A stretch of DNA of 64,000 nucleotides from Oxyruncus cristatus (taxonomy: Eukaryota; Chordata; Aves; Passeriformes; Cotingidae), in contig VXAY01006935.1 of assembly GCA_013399855.1 (NCBI GenBank), forward strand, positions 1 through 64,000, given 5' to 3'. Shown here in pieces: positions 51,696 through 62,468 of this stretch; the first letter of the stretch is position 1, and the number at the start of each line of letters is the position of its first letter. The position numbers were made by a program, and so were the translations under genes. Under the pieces are notes generated by a model, which saw only the letters and a program-made list of their open reading frames with translations, was not told the DNA's origin and searched no databases.

Positions 51696-54600
51696 CTGTA
51701 GCTTGATCATCTCAACAACATCTGTTCAGAAAAGAAAAAAAATAAAAAAGGATGAAAAACTTGGATTCCCTCCCTTCATTCCATCTGCTGCTTTCCAGAT
51801 GAAGTCCTGTTCTGACTGAACTGAAAAAAATCCATACCAGATCCTGGCTACAGATCATGAGAACATGTGAGCAGTCAGGACATTTGAATGCTCCATCTGT
51901 GTTTGTATGAGGAGGACTGTTAAAAACTAATCCAAAAAGTCTATCCTCTAGCTCAGCAAGCAGACTTCAATCCCAATAAATACTTAACGCATGCTTAATT
52001 CATTTTTATTAAGCAAAGAATAAGCACCAGCTTAATTTTAAGGATACATTTAATTTTATTTGGCTTAATATAGAATATGTGCTTCAGGCATATCCTGAGA
52101 GGAATCCAGCCTCCACAAAATAAAGGCAAAAATTCATGACCAAGTTTTTACCTTTGGAAGATAGGATACGCCCAGCATGATGGAGCTAAAATCAGCCATG
52201 AAAATAAATTTTTTAAAAAATTAAAAAGTTGGTGATATATGAACTATTGTAGTGTAACTTAAACTCCTTTCAACCTCACAAGCGAATTAGGATTTACATT
52301 TTACTGGAACTTCAGTGGGATTAACCTTGGTAGAATTTCTGTGTTGAAAGATGTACATAAATGGAGGTTTCATTGAATATATTCAGGTGAAAATTCATTG
52401 CCTTGGAACAGGATTAATTTCAAAATGTAGTCTGACTTCTGTGAAGCTTGGCATTTGCCTTCTACAAATAAAGCTCAGAAAAAGCTGAGATACTCATTCC
52501 TCATTTGGATTAGATGTCTTTCTAAAGAATGCTATACTTAAACCAAAGAACCGCTGCCCAGAATCAAGCTCATGTTGCATATATTCCAAAAAGCAGAAGC
52601 CAAACATTGCAAGAAAATTCATAGTAAGATCAAATAAAATTATTTTCTACCGTATTGAAATTCATGTGTATCTTTAACAATCAGAGAATGCTTGAAATTT
52701 ACTGTTTTCTTACTAGCTCCAGATACTGATCATCCATACAGAAATCCACCTTTTTTTTTTTTTTTTTTAATCTAGATAAATTTAGACACCAAAACCACTA
52801 CCTAGGCACTCCGCGGGCCATATGAAAAATTGCTTCTAATTTTTTAATATTAAAGGGATGTTAAACAATAAAAATATAGCAGCCTTTTTTTTTTTTCCAA
52901 TTAATTTGCTTCCATGCATTTGTTTCTAATTTACTCAATTTGTATCTTAACTGAACTTACTGTGTTTTGACATTGAGAAGGTAGAACTGGGTTTTTTGTC
53001 AAATTAATGGAAACAAATGGAAATAGTGGAGTGGAGGAAAAGGAGCTCTCTCGGAACACTTCTCTGTCCCAAGGGGCACATGACTGTCAACACTTTATCT
53101 TAACCTTCCTTTTGGCTGACACTTCTAAATTGTGGGTTTAATCACCTTATTAAAGTGAAGAACTAAAGAAGGATAAGAACTCAAACTAAAGCCTCTTCTG
53201 GAACTTCCGAGTGCCAAGGAAGTTACCCCTGACATCAGGGCTCGCTGAATGTGCCAGTGGCTGTGTCCACACTGCCTGTTAGCTCACTGTAACAAAAATA
53301 ATTCCATTAGAGGGCAGGTGGTAGCATGAGAAATACTGGTGGTCTCTTCTGCTCTTCAGTCCTTTGAGTTATGGGCTCTAAGCCATCATATTCAAAATGT
53401 TAGGAGTTGGCTCACTCTCGTGATTAAAACAAGCCTCAGCAGAGAGAGAGCATTTCAGCTCTCACCCCTCTCTTTGTGGCACTTGCTTTGGAATATTGCA
53501 ATATGAAACTGGAACATGAAATGAAACATTAACAGGACCACTGTCTGTATCCAAGGTTCCTTTGATTAAAAAAGCATCTGAGAGAGCATTATTTAGTGGG
53601 GAAAAACAGAATGGTAGAAGAAAGGAGCTGGAGACAAGGAAGCAACCCATAGTATAAACCAAGACCAATCAATCCAATGAAATGAAGGAAGAGGAAACAG
53701 TCAAGACTTCTCCTTTGCAAAAATGTAAAAGCAGTAATTATGGAGGGGAAATTTTTTGCATAAACAGAAGCAAAATCCAACTCAAAAATATATTCAAAGA
53801 CACTGTGTTATGAAACACTGAGATTTCTAGAGACAAGATTCAACCCCTCTGGCAAGTAGAGCAGTTTGCCTGTAGAAAGGGATATTGGAAATGGACTTTT
53901 GGCTGTCCATGATATCATGGTTACTCTAAAAAAATGCATTATGATGGTGTTATTGACTACTCATTTCACACAAACAGTAAGGCTATATAGCCAGCAACTC
54001 TTCTTCATTTAGGGAAGTTTAGAAATTGGAGAACTCACGTTAATTAAGTTCCTGTAAATTTGACAAAGCAGTTTCCACTGTATCATCTGGATGTCTTGCT
54101 AGTAATTTAATTGATTACTACTACCTACACACCTAGGGTGTGGTCAATGTGTCTAATAGTAGCAGTATCTAGTCCAAATCCCTCTATGACTGCAGGTAAA
54201 GCTGCTAACTTACACTCAAATGTGATAAAATAAAAAAGATAGGAACTTCAACCTAGAGGTTCTTTGTCCAGATGCTCCCCTATTTTCTGTGAAAAGGAGG
54301 TGTTTAGTAGGGGATCACATAGATCTGCAACTGATAGAAAAACACACTCACCACCAGCTCCTCATATAAAGATGATGCAGCTTGTTTGGGGAAGAATGTA
54401 AATATGATATTTCTACAAACTAGTTTTTTTCCTAATGACTTTTTCCAAAGGCAGGGTAGAAACATGTAGGAGCAAGAGCAAGACACACATAGATGAACTG
54501 ACCCTCCTCTGATCCTCCCAGAGGAGGTGCCCACGACCAAGAAAAGGAGAGGAGTCCTTCTAGTAGTTAACCAAAGCATGCTTTGACATAACAAATGCAG

Positions 54601-55997
54601 GAATACACAAATTTCATCTCTGTTCTCACAGTTTTCTCTGCTGTACAAAAACTTTAGAGGTAAACAAAAATACATAGTTAGGCTTAACTTGCAGAAACTT
54701 CGCTGCATACTTTGCCAGAAATGCAGAGAAGTGTCTCTTGGACATACTAGTACAACCTCTGTGCCCAGTGGTTGTCCCAGCTGCAACTTCTCATGCTCGA
54801 GTTAATCAGCTGAAACATGGTCAAGCACTGGACTGTGGTAGTTGAGCTGAAGAAAGAGAAGGTAAGTGCTACACCGGAGAATATTTTTTCCTTTTCAAAA
54901 AGTGCTGAAAGACATTCAATGATGTTGTAGCTTGTGAAATGTCTTTTTGATGTCGCAGAATGTAATTTCAGCAAACAGTAGTGTTGTCACAAAGGAATAT
55001 TTCACATACCTGCTGCAGAATATTCACAGAGACATGGATATCATAAGCTACTTTTAAGTAGGGAGAGCACAGTAGTCATTACAATACCAAAAAAGGGGAG
55101 GAACAGAGTACACAAAATGATGGAAACCAAGTGTTAATGTTTGCTAAAATAGCACCTTGATTTAAAAATTGTGAAGACTATGCAAAATGTATTGAATCAT
55201 TTTATTACTCTGTCCTCATTCCTGGATATGATCCAGAAGTGCTATATTTTACCTGCAAAATTGGAAAGCTGATTAAGTCAAAATGGATTTCCAGGAGGCC
55301 TATGACTGTAGCCTTGTAAACTGATCCATTATGGCCCTCAACATCATTCTTATTGATGGCTGCATCGGAAACATTGCAAAACCCATGGCGTTCACTTTCT
55401 TCAGACCAAACATATTAGGTAACTGATTTTATGTTTTTCATTGCAATATGAGACAGGAAAACATGTGTTGTAGTTTTCCCCTCTCTAAAGGAAATCTTGC
55501 TGTAAGGAGATTTATTAATCACATAATTTCATCCTTTCATATTTCCTTAGCTTATGTTATGTGACTGGTTAGTAATGATTTTATCAATGTAACGGAGCAC
55601 ATATGTAACTGAAATATGTGCTAGGAAATTAACTTATTTCTTTGGAGTGTCCTAAACATGTTCCATGGCTATCTTATCAAATTATTGTTATTTTTGTTGT
55701 GGGTATGGTTGAAGGAACTTGGTTTGTGAAATTGTCTATAGGGCATAGGTCCTTTCAGCTCTGATTTTCTAGTGAAGGCTCAACTGTATTAGGAACAGCT
55801 TGTAAACCTCTTCTGGTACAAAAGAGTTTTTGACGTCTACACAAAAGGAGCTGGTGCAGCTGTCATCTGTGCTCTTCTTAAAGCTGATTCTATATCTGAT
55901 ATGAAATTACTACTCTTTATAAAACTAAGCACAGGTGCTGTATCCTTAGTGAAGTTCACACCTGTGTGAAATTTTGCTGAAGGGAAGAGCCAAAGTG

Positions 55998-56105
55998 GAA
56001 AGAAGGAAGGAAGGGAGGAAGGGAGGAAGGGAGGAAAGGAGGGAGGAAAGGAAGGAGAAAGGGAGGGAGGGAATGAGGGAGGGAGGCAGGGATGCAGGGA
56101 GGGTT
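55998..56105. repeat. GGAA/GGGA purine microsatellite with G-quadruplex motif
   Basis: An almost pure purine tract built from GGAA, GGAAGGGA and GGGA units. At about 56061-56084 it reads GGGAGGGAGGG, a short AT-containing spacer, then GGGAGGG, which satisfies the usual four-G-run quadruplex pattern. The long mirror-like purine run could also form triplex DNA. Confidence 0.93.
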
Positions 56106-56993
56106 ATAATGCCAGCCTACCCACTGAGTTGACTCCAAGCCTTCTCAGTTAACTGAATTATCAGTCTGGACATGAATGACATTTCTGATTAAAAGATCTG
56201 TTTAGCTTTTCTCCTTCCAAGCTGAGACTTCATGGGCTTTAAAAATACTGGATATTTCTCAAGGAAATTTACTTAGATTGCCAACCTTCCCCAGAAAATG
56301 GAAGTATCACTATAAATTCTGCTTGAAAGTGATACTACCTTAAAGACTAAACACTTAGTATGAGGACCCCATGGGGAAGTTTTCATTTCTTTTCCCAGTT
56401 ATACTGAACCAGCTATAGACAGCCTAGTCTGATGTTGAGCAAATAACAGGACCTAAAATGAAATGGCCTTCTTTGCATAGCAAGCTAACTGCATTAACAT
56501 TTACCTCACTTGTAGTCTGAGATTTACAGCTGCTTCAACCTCTATCTTCTGTGGTAGTATCAGTACCCAGTCTAACTATTCTGTAGATAATCTGGATTTC
56601 TATTATATCTGCTTCTAATTGATAAAATGATCATACCAAAAATTGCACATTTAGGACAGCATATCTGTGAGTGAATGCACACTGAGTTTCTGAGATCTGT
56701 TGTTCTGAGCTGACTGACACCATCCATTGGGAGCTCTCATAATTATTTGTTTTATTTTGCCTATTATTTTTATACAACACCCCTTGTTCTTAGTTCAATA
56801 ATTTACAAACCTTTCTGCTTACACTTTTCCTTCCCTTAAGCTGTCTAAGGTTACTACCACGCTATTGGCTTTGTTGGTTGCCATTAAGATGTCTTTTTCA
56901 CAAGTTATAGTCAATTTGTTTGGTTTAGTGGTTTTGTGGAATTTTGGGGTTTTGTTTTTGGGGATTTTTTTGTTGCTGTTGTTTGGTTGATTT

Positions 56994-57032
56994 NNNNNNN
57001 NNNNNNNNNNNNNNNNNNNNNNNNNNNNNNNN
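56994..57032. other. Assembly gap of 39 N
   Basis: Thirty-nine unknown bases between a T/G-rich stretch (TTGTTTGGTTGATTT) and a run of 21 T. The gap falls in low-complexity T-rich DNA, a usual cause of sequencing failure. The 89 aa minus-strand frame spanning it is meaningless. Confidence 0.97.
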
Positions 57033-59531
57033 TTTTTTTTTTTTTTTTTTTTTATAAGAGTTAAGTAACTGCAGGACAAAATAGCCACTTTGGATACATG
57101 CCAGTAAAATGTATTTTCTCTGACATGCTGTTTCTAAGACCCTGATAGGGACAAATGACCATTAGAGACTAGAAAAACCTCTGACTCCAGGAGGGTTGGG
57201 TTTTATTGGAAGAATTCCAATGCTTCTTTGTACTGAATTTGTTCTGTAGCTAAATATCCGGTCCACTTTGTGCCATAAGGCTAGGCAAACTTCATCAGCA
57301 ATTAATAGATGAAAATTAACATGTACTGTAAAATTTTTCATACAATTCAATAGAAAACCTTTTTTAAAATACTGCAGACTATAAAGATTTATTACAAATC
57401 ATGATAGCATCTTCCTACCTGGTTTAGTGGTAGTGATAAGACTACAAGTGTGCCACACACATTTCTTGTTTGATGGGGATGGCTAGAATGAAAGAAAAAT
57501 ATCTCTCATGAGAGGTACAGGTAATTGCAGCTCATAAAATCCTCTGTTAAATGGGCTATACATCACAGAAGTATACACAGGCAATTTTCTTTTAGCCCAT
57601 CTCCCTCTCTCCCCCATTACCTTCTTCTTCCCCTCCCCCTGCCACATATAAACATTTGGGTTTAGCATGTGCTAAATGTTAAATGCAAGGATTAAAGTCT
57701 ATTTAAATTCCTAACAGTAGATAATTACATTTGACATGATTGAACACTGTGGTTCATATGAATTCATCTCTGAAGGTAAAAGGTCATCAACGCATATGTG
57801 ACTCTAATACTAGTGATCAAATGCCATCTTCCCGGCTGGGTTTCGTAGCTGAGGTGTCATTCTTGGTATGGTATTTTTCAGTTCTGATATGTTTACACAA
57901 AAAGAAATAAGATAAATAGTCTTTTCAAATGTGTGGCTATTCATCTGAATAAATGTGTCACCTGCCTTGATAATCAAAACAAATTTTAAATGTTCTTGCC
58001 AAATTATTATTATTATTAATGACTGAGGTTTGTACCTGTAGAAAAAGTAAAAATTTATTCTTCTTACATGTTTTGCTCAGTAACTCATCTCTTAGTAATA
58101 GAGTGTCCAAAGAAATGTCTGATAAAATTTTAGACCATCCATTCAAAACTAAAGACTCCAAGAATTCCAAGTAACTGTGGTTGTTTTCACTTATGAATTA
58201 GACAGAGACTTTGATAACAGACTCTCACCTAAAAGATAACCAGGAAAAGCACAAGCCATTTCTAATGTGAAGAGGGAAAATGTGCATTCTGCTAAGTAAA
58301 TGAAAAACAACCTGAGATTTATTTGCCAAAAGGTAAAATTTATCACCTCATCCAGGGTTTTTATGGGGAAACACCACTTAGATCATTGTTTTATAGTGAA
58401 CCTTATCCTCAGATTTCTCAGTTTACTACCCAGCATGCTGGCATGGTTATCCCTAGTGATCTGAACAAAAATCACTTTTGATGGTGAAGGTTAAAGACAA
58501 TGGACTCCTGAAATGCAAAGCCAACCCATTGCATGGGACAAACTTGCCATGTGCAGTCAGAGTGAATAACTAGATTGTCTTATGCTAGAAGAGCTTCTAC
58601 ATGATAAAGTTACTGTCATTAATCATGTTATCCTAAAGGAAAGACAGGTATTAACAACTATGAGCAAAATGTGCTTATGATTAGGGATCGTGTCACTCCT
58701 GTAGAGTGGCCAGATGGCAATTCAGATCTCACTGAATCCCCTTTGGTATCAGTAGCCACCTTCAGTGCCCAGAGCTCCTTGCACCAGAAAAGCAGAACTA
58801 CCTGTGTATTCTAAATTCTTGGAATAAGAATCATTGCCATTACAAAGACTTACCCCTTTCTAAAGTCGAGAGCAGAGCTGTAAATCTTTGATTATAGTTC
58901 ACTCACAAAAGCACGATACTTTCCCCCTCTCCCACTTGCAGGGTTTTTTTGGAAATGCGTGTAAACTACTTGAGTTATTCAACTCCTTTAGTTGTCTGAT
59001 TGCACAGCTGATTACAGATATAAACAATCGGCAGACGTGAGCTTTGCAGATGGAATTAATCATAAAACACAAACAAAAATATAATTCTGCATCATAGAAG
59101 TTAAAAACTTATAAACCAGAATGTGAACAGGCATTTGAAATATTGGAAAAATATTAGTGATGCGTTTTGATTTTTAATAGGAAATTTGCTTTAATATTAT
59201 TTTTTAATATTTTAAGTAAAGAGTTAGAGTTATTTTTTGTAAAACCATTCGTGTCAGGAATATTACAACTGTAACTGATCAACTGAATGGCCATCAAAAG
59301 GAAGATGTCAAATTTACCCAAATGCTGTATTTTGCCTATTTATTTTTTTAATTATGGCTCTAAATTTTACAAAGACAAACTTTTCATTAAGACTAAAAAT
59401 AATATGAAGTAAAACCTGTTATAGCAAAAAAAAAAAAGGATTTTAAATCTATAATACACAGATATTGTAGCTGTCCATTCTCTGTACAAAGAGAAGAGAC
59501 AGCTGTTTTATGCTTTTTTTCTTTATCCCTC

Positions 59532-60097
59532 TGTATTGGGTCTGGCTGAGCTGGAGTTCATTTCCCCACAGCAGCCCTCACAGTGCTGTGCTTTGCATTG
59601 GGAGCTAGAAGGATGTTGATAACACACCGGTGTTTTGGCTACTGCTGAGCTCAGCATCAGTGCTGTAACATTCCTTCCTCAGTCAAGGGCAAGAATACAA
59701 TATGATGTCAAGTAGGCCAGCTGATGCAAACTGACCAAAGGGACATTCCATACAATATGATGTCAGCTCAGATACAAGAGCTGAGGCAAGGAGCAGGAAG
59801 GCAGGCATTCATTGTCTAATGGCTGCCTGCTGAGGAACTGTCACGTGTGCTGAAGCCCTGCTTCTCGGGAGTGACGGATCATCACTGCTGATGGGAAGTA
59901 AAGAATAAACTGTGCTATCTTTTGCTTCACTTTGCTTTTGCATATGCAAGCTTTTGCCTGACTTCTGCTTTAGTAAACTGCTTTATCCCAACCCACGAGT
60001 TGTTTTCCATCTTACTCTCTCCCCTGTCCAACTGGGAAGGGGAGTGATAGAGCAGCTGAGTGGGCACCTGGAGTCCAGCCAAGATCAACCTACCACA
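59532..60097 (+). mobile_element. Solo avian ERVL-type LTR with 5 bp target-site duplication
   Basis: The 566 bp block begins TGTATTGGGTCTGGCTGAGC and ends AAGATCAACCTACCACA, so it has TGT...ACA termini. It is flanked by the identical five bases CCCTC at 59527-59531 and 60098-60102, the target-site duplication length usual for ERVL-type elements. Internal landmarks shared with the 13.4 kb LTR include GATAACACACCGGTGTTTTGG, ACTGACCAAAGGGACATTCC and TTTATCCCAACCCACGAGTT. There is no internal retroviral region, so it is a solo LTR left by recombination. It is the best-preserved LTR of the window. Confidence 0.9.
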
Positions 60098-61589
60098 CCC
60101 TCTTTCTCTTTTATTCCTTCCAATATGGAGCTTAAACACCCAGGATTACTGTCTGTACTCCCTCTGATCAACACAGTAAGTAGTTAGTATCTCAGAATAA
60201 TAAAAAAATATTACAGACTGAGGAAAAAAAAAATCGCTTTTCCTATGTAAAGCCAGGCTAACTGGAACCAATGTTTTTGAGCTGTCTTTCAACACCGTGG
60301 ATGGGAGCAATACATACATCAGGTCTAGGGTGGATAGAGAAGGGTTAGGACATCCATCAAGTGGATTTTGTTGGGATTGTTGATTCAGCTTGTTTTTCAT
60401 TTTTGTTCCAGTGTAAATGTGATCAACCATGATGTAAAACCAAAGAAATAGTAAAGTGAGCTGGATGTAATTACAACCCTTCATCTGCTTAGTGAAATTA
60501 ATGTTTCTGTGTCTTTTCCTGCTATGTGTTGGCTGTGGGCTAATGTGATTGGAGGATCAGGAGGCCTCCTGGGAATTCTCCCATCCATGCCTATCATGGC
60601 AAAGCTGTTTCAACACACTGTCCTAAGTCATGGACCCAAAGCTTCCAGGAAAGCAAATTGTTAAAGAAAATATGTAGTAATTTCTGTTTGGGGTTTCTTT
60701 GTGTTTGAAAACAGAATAGAATAAAAAAAATAAAATAAATTCACAATTATTATCATAGGACAAAGTAAGAGGTTTCCTTCAATATTTCTGTTCTCTTTTG
60801 GAAAATATCCAGATAATATAGTCCCTTCGTAGTTAATGATAAAAAACATTTCCTTTACAAAAATTACTTTGAAGATGTTAAACTCTCTCTCACTTGGATG
60901 TACCATCAGCATGCGTATGTAATTTGCATCAAAAAATTATAACAGAAATGTCAGAGGAGTTCTCTACACTGTCAAGGTTGATTTTCAAAAGTATTTAAAC
61001 ATGGAGGACATTCAGGAACATCTGGAACAAAAATGAATGTTGTGCCAATATTTGAAAAATACTAAATAGAATAAACTATTAAAAGTTTTGTAACAAAATC
61101 AGTCTTAGAAAAAAAATTAACACCTAATATAGGACTCAATTTATAAAGGATTAAAGGAGAGTAATTAAAGCAGATCAACAAAGGTTTCTGAAAAACATAT
61201 CTTGTTAAAGTAACTTGAGGTCTTTTTTGACATATACAAATTTGACTTGTAAAGGTACTATTGTAATATTCTTGGATTTCCATTCTGACCTAATATGGCC
61301 AAGTATCTTGATAAATACTATGAAATAATAAAAAAAAAATCTGCATGTGGTATATAAAGTCTATTAAAAATTATCTAAAGAATAGCTCAGTGTAATTATA
61401 AGCAGGACTCAATGGTAAGTGACTATGGAGATTGATTCACAGGAATCAGTTTTTGGCTCTAAGCTATTTGGTGAGGTTATGAAAGTCTTGGGGGGGAAAT
61501 AATTTCTGATACAGTCTTTAAATTATGCACAAATTACAGAAGGGGGGGTAAACAGGTGGAAGCATGATTGGGTACTAGTTCAGAAAAAT

Positions 61590-62045
61590 CTTCACAGGCT
61601 ACTTACTGTGCCTCTCAGCAAAGTGTTTAATGCAGTCCATTCCGACAGGATGAAGAACTCTTTTCTGGTAAGCAAAAGCTCTGAAAGCACATGGGACCAT
61701 GCTGGATGGGTCCTCAGGAAATGAGTCTCTGGTGCAGAAGCAGGCATATCAGTCAGGAGTTGCCAGATTTTGCAGACAGGAGGCAGCTGCAGCTCCATGC
61801 CCCCAGTTCCAACCAGCAGTGAGGCTGAGCGTGCCCACAGAGCACACATATACACCACATGCATTTGTTTAGTAGAGCACTTTTCAGTAAAGTGCCAGCT
61901 GCACAGATGACACAGACAGACACACAGTGCACTCACACAAACACAGGCAGTGCCAAGGGACTCATCCTGTCCCCCTCTGCCCAAGCAGGGTGGAGGTTGG
62001 CTACTGAGAATATATAAATACATGTGTGCATTGTAGATCCCTTCA
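61590..62045 (-). mobile_element. Second copy of the 35 kb LTR-like element, minus strand
   Basis: The reverse complement carries GGAACTGGGGGCATGGAGCT, CTGCCTCCTGTCTGCA and, further on, an ATTAAA-containing end, in the same order as at 35410-35510. It also has the T/G-rich GTGTTTGTGTGAGTGCACTG stretch. The 143 aa minus-strand frame at 61592-62023 runs along it and looks repeat-derived, not a host gene. Termini and family name are not determined. Confidence 0.4.
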
Positions 62046-62164
62046 TCAGCTGAGCTTAGACGGCCAGGTTGCCCACAAGAGTTTTTCTCTCATGTCTGAA
62101 CAATGTCCTTATTCTGTGAGATAGCAACATGGTAATTTTTGAGCAAGAACTAAGAACACATCGT

Positions 62165-62468
62165 CATAGCAGTCTACAACTTCCTCATGAGGAGAAGTGG
62201 AGGAGCAGAAACTGATCTCTCTCTGAAGTTGTGTCAGGGGAGGTTTAGGTTGGATACTAGAAAAAGGTTCTTCATCTAGAGGGTGGTTGGGCACTGGAAC
62301 AGGCTCCCCAGGGAAGTGGTCACGCCACCAAGCCTGACAGAGTTCAAAAAGCATTTGGACAATACTCCCAGGCACATTATGTGATTCTTTGGACTGTCCT
62401 TTACAGGGTCAGGAACTGAACTTCAGTGATCCTTGTGGATCCCTTCCAATTCAGGATATTCTGTGATC
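62165..62468 (+). mobile_element. CR1 LINE 3' fragment
   Basis: Contains GGGGAGGTTTAGGTTGGATA, CTCCCCAGGGAAGTGGTCAC, ATCCTTGTGGATCCCTTCCA and a GGATATTCTGTGATCT end, all CR1 3' UTR landmarks in order. It lacks the long terminal GATTCTGTG array. Confidence 0.9.

Noticed and set aside
55956..56138. Minus-strand Pro/Ser/Leu-rich 60 aa frame
   Set aside because: It is the translation of the GGAA/GGGA purine microsatellite.
56819..57088. 89 aa minus-strand frame
   Set aside because: It spans the N gap and a poly-T run, so the Lys-rich and unknown residues are artefacts.
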